From Duganella dendranthematis (lineage in GTDB: Bacteria; Pseudomonadota; Gammaproteobacteria; Burkholderiales; Burkholderiaceae_D), in NCBI RefSeq assembly GCF_012849375.1, contig NZ_CP051684.1:558001-622000 (forward strand): DNA of 64,000 bases. Reading direction: 5' to 3'. The stretch's first letter is position 1. Each line of letters starts with the position of its first letter. The translations under genes were made by a program, and so were the position numbers. The notes under the pieces are model-generated. The model did not search any database. It was not told the DNA's origin and saw only the letters and a program-made list of their open reading frames with translations. This document shows, in pieces, positions 13,619 to 21,525 of the stretch.

Positions 13619-16144
13619 TTATTTGAATGCGCCGCACGCCAGCGCATCCTTGTCCTTGGCGGCGCCGCCAACGATCTGGATGTTGGCGAAGGTCGCGGCA
13701 AACGGCGCATCGGCGGCCACGCTGAACGGCGTACTGAATGCCGCCAGCGGTAAGCCTTTGGCGCTAAAGCAGGCCAGCGGGATTTTTACCGTTTGCTTGC
13801 CCTTGCCCGCCAGCTGCTGGAATACAGCGCTGGCGTCCAGTTCCACCGTTTCGATACCGATGTTGACCTTGCCCTGCGGCGCAGCCGACACGATAGTATC
13901 AAATTGCAGCGCGCCGTCGGTGCTGGCGTAGGCCGGCAGCTTGATCGCCTTGTTCGCCTGCGCTTCCAGCTTGGCCGGACCGCCCCAGGTCAGGCGCTTG
14001 GCATCCTGCTGGGTGTTGATCTGCGCCGTCTCCACTTTCACGGTCGGCAGATTGAACACCGCATTCAGGTCCGCACCCAACGCCACGCGCTGGCCGCCGC
14101 TGCTGACATACAGCGCATAGGTCGAACGGTCGGTCGGATTGTACACCGGCACCGCCAGCGACTTGCCGCAGCCGCCTTCCGGATAGCTGGTATCCAGCGC
14201 CGGCACAGTGGCCTTGCTAGCGTAGTTCAGGCCATAGCCGTATTTGAACAGCGGATCGTAATTCACATCGCCGACGTTCAGTGGCGACTGGCAGGCCGAC
14301 TTCGGCCACGAGAACGACAGCTTGCCACGGAAGTCCGCATTGACCTTGCCGTTCGCTTTGCGGAACAGCACATCCGACACGCCTTTGCCTTCAGTGCCTG
14401 GCAGCCACGCGGCCACCACACTATCCGACAGGTTGATGATGTCGTTGGTGTACAGCGGGCGGCCGGTCACCAGCAGCGTCACCACCGGCTTGCCCTTGCC
14501 CGATACGGCTTGCAGCACCGCCAGGTCTTCCGGATGACGGCCCGATAAACGCAGCGTGCCGGCCGGGCCGATGTCGCCATCGCCCTCGGCGTAAGGCGTT
14601 TCGCCGATTACCGCGATCACCGCATCGAACTTGCTGACATCGACGTCGGTAGCTTTTTCACTGAAGGTGACGTTGGCCTCGCCCGCCGCTTCCTTGATGC
14701 CGGTCAGGATGGTGTCGCTGACTGGATAATCACTGTTCTTGTTGTCGGTGCCTTGCCAGGTCAGCGACCAGCCGCCGGACTGGTTGGCCATGTTGTCGGC
14801 GCTCTTGCCGACCACGAGGATTTTCTTGCCGCGTACCAGCGGCAGCACACCGCCGTTATTCTTCAGCAGCACCAGCGATTCACGCACCGCCTGGCGCGCC
14901 AGTGCGCGGTCCTGCAATGCTTCCTGCTTGCCGGCGTAGATATTCTGCGAAGGCTTCTTGCCATCGAACAGACCGGCGCGCAGCTTCACGCGCAGGATGC
15001 GGGTCACAGCATCGTCAATGCGCGACATCGGAATCTCGCCCTTCTCCACTTGCGCGATGGTGTTGGCGATGAAGGTCTTCCACTTCTCGGGCACCATCAC
15101 CATGTCGACACCGGCGTTGATCGAGGCGGCGCAGCTGTCTTCCGCGCAGCCTGGCACTTCGGTGATCGCGTTCCAGTCGCTGACCACCAGGCCGTCGAAG
15201 CCCATCTTCTCTTTCAGCGCCACGGTCAATAGCTCGCGGCTGCCGTGCATCTTGCCGTGGTCGGTGCCGCCCTTGACATCGTTCCAGCTGTTGAAGGACG
15301 CCATCACCGTCTGCACGCCGGCGGCGAGCGCCGGGTAGTAGCCCTGCGCGTGGATGTTGATCATCTCCGACATGGTGGACTGGTTGACGCCACGGTCCTT
15401 GCCTTCCGCCGTTCCGCCGTCGCCGACGAAGTGCTTGGCCGTCGCCACCACGGTGTTATCGGATTTCAGATCACCCTGCAAACCCTTGACGTACACGCCG
15501 GCATACGATTTGACGATGGCCGGATCTTCCGAGAAGCTCTCGTACGTGCGTCCCCAACGATCGTCGCGCACCACCGCCAGCGTTGGCGCAAATACCCAGT
15601 CGATGCCGGTAGCGCGCACCGCCTTGGCGACGGTCTTCGCCATCGCTTCCACCAGTTTCGGATCGCGCGCGGCGCCCAGGCCGATGTTATGCGGGAACAG
15701 CGTGGCGCCGTACATATTCGAATTGCCGTGCATGGCGTCGATGCCCCAGATGACCGGGATCTGCACCTTCATGTCGGTGCTCATCGAGGCGTCGTAGTAA
15801 GCGTCCGCCAGCTTGACCCAGTCGGCGGCGCTGGCGTGCTTGTTCCCTTGCGGCCAGCTGCCGCCGCCATTCAACACGGAGCCGATGTAATATTTACGGA
15901 TATCTTCCGGCGTGCTGAATTTGATTTCCGGCTGCGTCATCTGGCCGATCTTCTGCGCCAGCGTCATGCCGGCGACGATCTGCTTGATGCGCGCTTCCAT
16001 GCGGGCGTCCTGCTTGACCGGGCTGGCGATGTGCGGCCAGTCGGCCAGCGGCTTGGCGTCCGGCGCGGCGATGACATTGGCCCCCAGGGCCAGCGTTGCC
16101 GCCAGCACGGCGCGACGCAGAATGTGATTGGTCGTGGTCTTCAT
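13619..16144 (-). CDS. GH3 beta-glucosidase / exo-beta-glucan glucohydrolase, secreted
   Basis: 841 residues with a Sec signal peptide (about 1-27, ...LAATLALGANVIAAP). The GH3 N-terminal TIM barrel shows the family blocks IPVIWGIDAMHGNSN, KHFVGDGGTAEGKDRGVNQS and the nucleophile motif LVVSDWNAI; the C-terminal alpha/beta domain (RESLVLLKNNGGVLPL, GDIGPAGTLRLSG) follows. A further 190-residue extension resembles the carbohydrate-binding tail of ExoP-type exo-1,3/1,4-beta-glucanases. It cleaves glucose from beta-glucan ends in the periplasm or outside. It lies between GH1 and the FHS permease, with short gaps indicating one operon. Confidence 0.93.
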   Translation of the reverse strand: MKTTTNHILRRAVLAATLALGANVIAAPDAKPLADWPHIASPVKQDARMEARIKQIVAGMTLAQKIGQMTQPEIKFSTPEDIRKYYIGSVLNGGGSWPQGNKHASAADWVKLADAYYDASMSTDMKVQIPVIWGIDAMHGNSNMYGATLFPHNIGLGAARDPKLVEAMAKTVAKAVRATGIDWVFAPTLAVVRDDRWGRTYESFSEDPAIVKSYAGVYVKGLQGDLKSDNTVVATAKHFVGDGGTAEGKDRGVNQSTMSEMINIHAQGYYPALAAGVQTVMASFNSWNDVKGGTDHGKMHGSRELLTVALKEKMGFDGLVVSDWNAITEVPGCAEDSCAASINAGVDMVMVPEKWKTFIANTIAQVEKGEIPMSRIDDAVTRILRVKLRAGLFDGKKPSQNIYAGKQEALQDRALARQAVRESLVLLKNNGGVLPLVRGKKILVVGKSADNMANQSGGWSLTWQGTDNKNSDYPVSDTILTGIKEAAGEANVTFSEKATDVDVSKFDAVIAVIGETPYAEGDGDIGPAGTLRLSGRHPEDLAVLQAVSGKGKPVVTLLVTGRPLYTNDIINLSDSVVAAWLPGTEGKGVSDVLFRKANGKVNADFRGKLSFSWPKSACQSPLNVGDVNYDPLFKYGYGLNYASKATVPALDTSYPEGGCGKSLAVPVYNPTDRSTYALYVSSGGQRVALGADLNAVFNLPTVKVETAQINTQQDAKRLTWGGPAKLEAQANKAIKLPAYASTDGALQFDTIVSAAPQGKVNIGIETVELDASAVFQQLAGKGKQTVKIPLACFSAKGLPLAAFSTPFSVAADAPFAATFANIQIVGGAAKDKDALACGAFK

Positions 16145-16165
16145 TACGTATTGTCTCCGTTGTGA

Positions 16166-17512
16166 TTATGAGTTCTGGCCGCGCACGAAGGCGCTATACC
16201 ATTCGCCGCTCTGTTTGACGATGCGGCGCTGCGTCGGGTAGTCGATGTAGGTCAGGCCGAAGCGACGCAGATAGCCTTCCGCCCATTCAAAGTTATCCAG
16301 CAGGCTCCAGGCGAAATAGCCTTTGATGTTGCCGCCGGCGGTGATCGCATCGCGCATCGCGGTCAGGTGGCGGATCAGGTAATCGCGGCGCGCGGTGTCG
16401 GTCACGGTAGCGTCCTCGTTCAGGTGATCGTCGTAGGACGAGCCGTTTTCGGTCACGTACAAATCGCCGGTCGGATAATCGCGCGCCACGCGTTCCAGCA
16501 GCGAGATCAGACCTTCCGGCGAGACTTCCCAGCCAAAGTCGGTGCGCTGACGGCCTTCCGGATGGATGATGCGGGTGCGCAGCGGATATTCGTCTGGCGC
16601 ATCGACCACCACTTCCGGGAAATAGTAGTTCACGCCGAGGAAATCGCACGGCACGGCGATGGCGTCCAGATCGCCCGCCTCCACCACCGGCGCATCCGCG
16701 CCCACCAGCGCCAGCGCTTCGGCCGGATAGCCGCGGCCATACAGCACGTCGAGGAACCAGCGGTTGCGCAGCGCGTCGTGACGCGAGACCGCCGCCAGAT
16801 CGGCCGCGCTGTCGCTGCCGGCCTTGATGGGATGCAGGCTTAATGCGATGCCGACTTGCGCGCCCGGCGCATTGGCGCGGATCAGCGGCACGGCGCGGCC
16901 GTGCGACACCAGCACGTTGTGGCAGACCTGCAGCGCCAGCGGCAGGCTCTTGTTGCCCGGCGCGTGCATGCCGTCCCAGTTGCCGTGCATGGCCGTGCAC
17001 CATGGCTCGTTATGCGTGATCCAGTGCTTAATGCGGCTGCCCAGATGCCTGGTGATCACATCGACGTAGTGCAGATAGGCGTCGATGGTGGCGCGGTTGT
17101 TCCAGCCGCCCTGGTCTTGCAGGTACTGCGGCAAGTCCCAGTGATACAGCGTGCACCAGGGCTGCAAGCCACGCGCCAGCATGCCGTCCACCAGCCTGGA
17201 ATAGAACGCCAGCCCTTTGGCATTCGGTTCCGCATCGACGCCGTTGAAGATGCGCGTCCACGCAATCGAGAAGCGGTAGGAGTTGAGGCCCATCGCTTGC
17301 GCCAGGTCGAGATCTTCTTCCCAGCGGTGATAGTGGTCGCAGGCCACGGCGCCGGTGGAGCCGTCGCGGATTTTTCCCGGCGTCTCGCTGAAGGTGTCCC
17401 AGATCGACGGCACGCGGCCATCAACGGCGGCGGCGCCTTCGATCTGATAGGCCGATGTGGAGACGCCCCACAGGAAGTCGCTGGCAAAGTCGGTACGCTT
17501 AATCATGGTCAT
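16166..17512 (-). CDS. GH1 beta-glucosidase
   Basis: 448 residues, no signal peptide, hence a cytoplasmic enzyme for imported beta-glucosides. The GH1 acid/base motif THNEPW places Glu169 and the nucleophile motif YVTENGSS places Glu355. The N-terminal FLWGVSTSAYQIEGA signature and the C-terminal GYFAWSLLDNFEWAEGY block are complete, so it should be active. The gene starts one base after the GH5 stop codon, and no clear Shine-Dalgarno is seen, suggesting translation coupled to the upstream gene. Start 17512 (MTMIKRTDF) or 17506 are both possible. Confidence 0.94.
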   Translation of the reverse strand: MTMIKRTDFASDFLWGVSTSAYQIEGAAAVDGRVPSIWDTFSETPGKIRDGSTGAVACDHYHRWEEDLDLAQAMGLNSYRFSIAWTRIFNGVDAEPNAKGLAFYSRLVDGMLARGLQPWCTLYHWDLPQYLQDQGGWNNRATIDAYLHYVDVITRHLGSRIKHWITHNEPWCTAMHGNWDGMHAPGNKSLPLALQVCHNVLVSHGRAVPLIRANAPGAQVGIALSLHPIKAGSDSAADLAAVSRHDALRNRWFLDVLYGRGYPAEALALVGADAPVVEAGDLDAIAVPCDFLGVNYYFPEVVVDAPDEYPLRTRIIHPEGRQRTDFGWEVSPEGLISLLERVARDYPTGDLYVTENGSSYDDHLNEDATVTDTARRDYLIRHLTAMRDAITAGGNIKGYFAWSLLDNFEWAEGYLRRFGLTYIDYPTQRRIVKQSGEWYSAFVRGQNS

Positions 17513-17513
17513 A

Positions 17514-18803
17514 TTATTTTTTAGCGAAAGGTGTAGGTGGAACAGGGGCGTTCATCCATTTGATGGCGGTTTGCTGCGGTTGATACGGCACGCTGCCAAA
17601 CAGGCGGAAGAGGTTTTCAATCTCGGCCAGTGAGGCCTTGTTGAAATCGAGTTGGGGAATACGGGCGCCGGGCGCGTTGGCCACCAGGCCCCAGGTGCCT
17701 ACGCCCTGCCCGCCCTTGTTGGACAGGCGCTTGTAGGCCCACGCGGTGCTGGCCCAGCCATTGGCGACGTAGGTGTCGTAAGTCACGCGCATGACCTGGC
17801 CGCCGTTCTCGGCGCCCATGAAGGCCCACGGCTGGAACTCGCCGACGAAGAACGCAGTGTCCAGCGCATCAAGCTTAGTCTTCCATTTGCAAACGTTGTC
17901 ACCTTCGCCCGTGCATTGCAGCCAGTCTTTGTGCACGGCCAGTCCCGGCTTGCCCCAGCCGAAGTGGCCGGGATACGGATGCATCTCGAAGGCGACGTTG
18001 GTCATGCCATGCTCGGATGGTTTGCCGTAGGCGTCGATGCCCTTGTTATGGCCGGGCAGGATGATCACATGGTTCTGATCGACCTCGCGAATCGCCTTGT
18101 ACAAGGTGCCCATCACCGCCGCCAGGTTTTCCGGCGTGGTGCCCCACGGTTCGTTCAGGATGCTGTAGCCGGCCACCGCGCCGCGGTCCTTGTAGCGCGC
18201 GGCGATCTGCTGCCACAGCCAGATGGTGCGCTCCTGGTATTCCGGCGTGTCCCAGTATTTGTTCTGGCCCGCGCAGCCACTGTGGTGCTCCCAGCCCTGG
18301 CTGCCAACGGCGCCGTGCAGGTCGAGGATCACATAGATACCGCGTTTCTCGGCCTGGTCAATGGCGTTGTCCAGATACTTCCAGGCGTCGGCGCGCAGGT
18401 GGCGCGGGTTCTTCTCGTCCTCCACCACGCTGTAGATGAACGGCAGGCGCACCAGGTTCAGATTCATCTTGGGCAGCATGTCCCAGTCGCGCTGCTTGAT
18501 CCAGTTATCGCGGAACAGCGTGTACAGGCGCTGGCGCTCTGCGTAGCCGAAGCGCTTGTCGAGCACCGCTTCCAGCTTGCACTGGTCGTCCACCGCCTTG
18601 GTTTCCTGCCCCATCATCCAGAACTCCTGGATCAGATAGTTGCCCAGATTGATGCCGCGCAGCGCCGGTTGCGTGCCGTCGGCGGCCAGCCATTTGGTGC
18701 CTTCCGTGTGCAGCATCGGCAGCGCAGTGGTCTGCGCATGTGCGGTGCTGCCCAGCAGCCACGCCGCCAATCCGGCCGTTTTAAGCAATCGTTTTATCAG
18801 CAT
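17514..18803 (-). CDS. GH5-family glucanase, secreted
   Basis: 429 residues with a signal peptide ending near AHA-QTT (residue 23). The clan-A glycosidase features are clear: LRGINLGNYL, VRLPFIYSVVED, the acid/base SILNEPW (Glu218) and the nucleophile FFVGEFQPW (Glu322), with HPYPGHFGW between. Overall it resembles the exo/endo-beta-1,3-glucanase-type GH5 subfamilies rather than cellulases, but the exact specificity cannot be read. It is first in the GH5-GH1-GH3-FHS run and has a LacI-type operator 26 bp before its start. Together these genes form a beta-glucan degradation pathway from polymer to glucose. Confidence 0.88.
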   Translation of the reverse strand: MLIKRLLKTAGLAAWLLGSTAHAQTTALPMLHTEGTKWLAADGTQPALRGINLGNYLIQEFWMMGQETKAVDDQCKLEAVLDKRFGYAERQRLYTLFRDNWIKQRDWDMLPKMNLNLVRLPFIYSVVEDEKNPRHLRADAWKYLDNAIDQAEKRGIYVILDLHGAVGSQGWEHHSGCAGQNKYWDTPEYQERTIWLWQQIAARYKDRGAVAGYSILNEPWGTTPENLAAVMGTLYKAIREVDQNHVIILPGHNKGIDAYGKPSEHGMTNVAFEMHPYPGHFGWGKPGLAVHKDWLQCTGEGDNVCKWKTKLDALDTAFFVGEFQPWAFMGAENGGQVMRVTYDTYVANGWASTAWAYKRLSNKGGQGVGTWGLVANAPGARIPQLDFNKASLAEIENLFRLFGSVPYQPQQTAIKWMNAPVPPTPFAKK

Positions 18804-18828
18804 CTTGTCTCCCCCTGTTCCATTCGAT

Positions 18829-18848
18829 ATGGAATCGTTTCCAATATA
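18829..18848 (-). promoter_or_regulatory. LacI-type operator with -10 element of the glucanase operon
   Basis: ATTGGAAACGATTCCAT (minus strand, 18829-18845) is a near-palindrome centred on a CG-containing core. It matches, at most positions, the operator before the sugar-binding protein (21375-21392). A TATATT hexamer (18843-18848) overlaps its upstream edge, so repressor binding would block the -10 and start site. No convincing -35 was found. Confidence 0.7.
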
Positions 18849-18852
18849 CTGT

Positions 18853-18882
18853 AAAAAAAGAGCAAGCGGCTAGCGCATGCTC
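18853..18882 (-). terminator. Intrinsic terminator after the lacI gene
   Basis: 9-bp stem with one mismatch (18860-18868 with 18874-18882, 5-nt loop) followed on the minus strand by seven T (18853-18859). It starts about 18 bp past the regulator stop and separates the binding-protein/lacI unit from the glucanase operon. Confidence 0.75.
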
Positions 18883-18899
18883 CTTTTATTTACGCCGTT

Positions 18900-19910
18900 T
18901 TACTGCTTCAGTGACGCCAGCGAAGCCCTTTCAGTCACGTGCAGCTGATATTCCCGCGTGACCGGCCGTTTCAGGCCATAGCAGTGGTTCAGCAGATAAT
19001 TTAAACCATTCAAGGTCATCTCGCTCCACGGGATATGCACGCTGGTCAGCTGCGGCGCGGTGAACTCCGCGCTGTGCGTATCATCGTAGCTCAGCACTGA
19101 GACCTGCTCCGGCACCTTGACGCCCTGCTTCTGGAACAGCGACAACGCCCCCACCGCCATTTCATCATTGGCGCAAAACACCGCCGTAAACTCCGCGCCG
19201 GACTTCAGCAATTCATCGGCGCGGGCAAAGCCGCCTTCCGGCGTGAACTCGCCGTCGGCCATCCACACCGTGCTGGTATCGATGCCCACCGCCTCCAGCT
19301 CCGCCATGAACCCGGCGATACGCTGCTGATTATCGGCTGCCGCCGCGCGACCGGCGATCACGGCGATCTTGCGGTGGCCCTGTGCCAGCAAGGTGCGCGC
19401 CGCCAGCCGCCCGCCGGCGTCGTGATCGACCGTGAAGCACTGCGGCGCCATGCCCGGCAAGTCCTGGTTGATCACCACCACCCGCGACTGGAACGGCCCC
19501 AGTGCCGCAAAGTCTTCCTCTTCCATCGCGGTGCTCATGACGATCAGGCCATCGCTGCCACGCTCAATCAGGAAGTTCAGGCCATCGATGGCCTGGTTGC
19601 GCGCATCGCCGTCACCGACGCCGAACGCCACCACCATGTTCAAACCCGCCTCACGTAAAGCTGTGTAAATCGACTGCAAAATGGGCGTATAGAACGTCCC
19701 CGCCAGGTAGGGGATGTACACGCCGATCATTTGCGAGGAGCCCGACAACAGCGAGCGCGCCGCATGCGACGGACGGAATTCCAGTTCTTCGATGGCCTTG
19801 CGCACCTTGTCCTGCGTGGATTGCGATACCGAGCCCTTGCCGCTGATAACACGCGAGGCGGTGCCCAACCCCACACCCGCCAGCCGGGCTACGTCCTTGA
19901 TGGTTGCCAC
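18900..19910 (-). CDS. LacI family regulator of the beta-glucan module
   Basis: 336 residues. The N-terminal LacI HTH is intact (MATIKDVARLAGVGLGTASRVISGKGSVS), then the hinge helix (RPSHAARSLLSGSS), then a periplasmic-binding-protein-like sugar-sensing domain (IGVYIPYLAGTFYTPILQSI...). Position 61-280 shows the usual effector-domain motifs (AVFCANDEMAVGALSLFQKQG, VSVLSYDDTHSAEFTAPQLTSV). It is flanked by the two units carrying the two matching operators and is itself in one of them, so it probably autoregulates. Glucose, cellobiose or laminari-oligosaccharides are the likely inducers; this is inferred from context. Confidence 0.9.
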   Translation of the reverse strand: MATIKDVARLAGVGLGTASRVISGKGSVSQSTQDKVRKAIEELEFRPSHAARSLLSGSSQMIGVYIPYLAGTFYTPILQSIYTALREAGLNMVVAFGVGDGDARNQAIDGLNFLIERGSDGLIVMSTAMEEEDFAALGPFQSRVVVINQDLPGMAPQCFTVDHDAGGRLAARTLLAQGHRKIAVIAGRAAAADNQQRIAGFMAELEAVGIDTSTVWMADGEFTPEGGFARADELLKSGAEFTAVFCANDEMAVGALSLFQKQGVKVPEQVSVLSYDDTHSAEFTAPQLTSVHIPWSEMTLNGLNYLLNHCYGLKRPVTREYQLHVTERASLASLKQ

Positions 19911-19991
19911 GAATTTCCCTTATCCCTTTAGTCTGTGCGGCGGCAAGGATAACCCACACCCTCAAGCATGACAAGCAGGCTATGCCTCTGA

Positions 19992-21251
19992 TCAATCCTG
20001 CAATGCCGAGACAATTCCCTTCTGTGCCTTCTCCACCGGCATGCGGGTATTCCAGTACGTGGTCAGCACATCCTGCAAGGCGCCGTTCTGGTCCGGCGTC
20101 AAAAACACCTCGATCATGCCGACCGCGCGCGTCTTGTCCTTCAGGATCGCCATGCCGGCTTGCGCGCACACGTCCATGCCCGAGGTGTCGACATTGCTGA
20201 GAATCGGCAGCGCGCCCTTGATCTTGTTGAACTCCAGCTGCGCGCCCGGCGTCAGCATGGTGGTCGCCAGCAGCTTCTGCGCCCGCACCGCTTCCGGATT
20301 GCTGGTCTTGGGGAAGACGAAGGCGTCGCCCTGGATCAGGTACGGCACGTTGGCGCCCAGGCCGGGAATGCAGCCGAAGTCCTTGCCGGCGGTCTGGCGC
20401 GCGGAAGCGAATTCGCCCTTGGCCCAGTCACCCATGATCTGCACCCCGGCCTTGCCGCTGATGAGCATCGCGGTGGCGTCGTTCCAGTTGCGGTTGGGCG
20501 AGCCGGTATCGACATAGCCTTGCAGGCGCTTGAAGGCCAGCAGCACTTTCTTGAAGGCGTCGGAATTGATGGCCTTCGGCGAGCGGTCGCGCAGCACTTG
20601 CAGGTACAGCTCGCGGCCGCCGACATTGGCCAGCATGGCCTGGAACAGGATGTTCTCCTGCCACGGCTGGCCGCCGTGCGCCAGGCCGACCAGGCCGGCG
20701 GCTTTCAGCTTGTCCAGCGCGGCGAACAGCTCGTCCGGCGTGGCGGGCTCTTTGGCAATGCCGGCCTTCTTGAACGCGGCTTTTGAATACCAGATCCAGG
20801 TCGACATATGAATGTCCACCGGCACCGCGTAGAAGTGGCCCTTGACCTTGATCACGTCCAGGATCGGCTGCGGCATCAGCTGGTCCCAGCGGTCGCGGAT
20901 GGCGATGTCGTCGACGTTGTTGAGCGAGCCCTGGTCGATCAGGTCGCGGAATTGTTTGGTGGTGTTGAATTGCGCAGCGGTGGGCGGATTGCCGCCGACG
21001 ATGCGGTTGATCGCCACTGCCTTGGCCTGGTCGGCGCCGGCAATCGCGGTATCGCCCCAGACGCCGCCGGCGGCGCGGTAGGCGTCGGCGAACTTGCGCA
21101 CGGCAGCCGACTCGCTGCTGGAGGTCCACCAGTGCATGACCTCGGCCTTGGGTGCGGCGGCTGCGGCCGCGCCGGACTTGCCGGCGGCAAACGCCAACAT
21201 CGCGAGCAACACCCATGCAATGCGCGTGGCGCCCCTACTTTGCTTGGTCAT
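19992..21251 (-). CDS. Sugar ABC transporter substrate-binding protein (orphan)
   Basis: 419 residues with a signal peptide (MTKQSRGATRIAWVLLAMLAF, cleavage around the Ala-rich stretch at 26-33). The body is a family-1 extracellular solute-binding protein of the GtsA type that binds glucose and related sugars (VMHWWTSSSESAAVRKFADAYRAAGGVWGDTAIAG, NPPTAAQFNT, MGDWAKGEF). Start at 21251 rests on a GGAG ribosome site; the open frame extends far upstream without meaning. The expected permease and ATPase genes are missing: the next gene, 80 bp on, is the LacI regulator. It may serve a distant transporter or act as a sensor. Confidence 0.9.
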   Translation of the reverse strand: MTKQSRGATRIAWVLLAMLAFAAGKSGAAAAAAPKAEVMHWWTSSSESAAVRKFADAYRAAGGVWGDTAIAGADQAKAVAINRIVGGNPPTAAQFNTTKQFRDLIDQGSLNNVDDIAIRDRWDQLMPQPILDVIKVKGHFYAVPVDIHMSTWIWYSKAAFKKAGIAKEPATPDELFAALDKLKAAGLVGLAHGGQPWQENILFQAMLANVGGRELYLQVLRDRSPKAINSDAFKKVLLAFKRLQGYVDTGSPNRNWNDATAMLISGKAGVQIMGDWAKGEFASARQTAGKDFGCIPGLGANVPYLIQGDAFVFPKTSNPEAVRAQKLLATTMLTPGAQLEFNKIKGALPILSNVDTSGMDVCAQAGMAILKDKTRAVGMIEVFLTPDQNGALQDVLTTYWNTRMPVEKAQKGIVSALQD

Positions 21252-21304
21252 CCAGTCTCCGTGTATTTTTTTGTACAAACCTAATACTACCGTCTTCCAG
21301 CCGC

Positions 21305-21334
21305 AAAAAAGCCGGCGCCGCCTGAGGCGCCGGC
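21305..21334 (-). terminator. Terminator-like hairpin inside the leader of the binding-protein gene
   Basis: 9-bp perfect G+C stem (21311-21319 with 21326-21334, 6-nt loop) directly followed on the minus strand by six T (21305-21310). It lies between the predicted promoter (21402-21431) and the binding-protein ATG (21251), and no minus-strand gene ends nearby. It would either attenuate the operon or end a short RNA of about 90 nt. A smaller hairpin (CTTCGC/GCGAAG) precedes it. Confidence 0.75.
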
Positions 21335-21374
21335 AACTTCGCGGGGCGAAGAGACGAACAGTGCGCCAAACAAA

Positions 21375-21431
21375 ATTGGAAACGTTCCCAATCTGGAACC
21401 AAATATAGCATCCAATGATTTTGAGTGTCAA
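21375..21431 (-). promoter_or_regulatory. Promoter plus LacI-type operator for binding protein and lacI
   Basis: On the minus strand a consensus -35 TTGACA (21426-21431) and TATATT (21402-21407) are spaced 18 bp. Immediately downstream, covering about +3 to +20, is the 18-bp near-palindrome ATTGGGAACGTTTCCAAT (21375-21392). Its similarity to the site at 18829-18845 and the neighbouring lacI gene make this a regulator-controlled promoter. Confidence 0.72.
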
Positions 21432-21525
21432 CGGAAAGCCGAACATTGCCACCTTGCGCCGCATCAATTTCCAATATTTCTTGCTGGATAAAATCGAAGC
21501 GTGCAAGCACCGACAGGAGAAGCGC

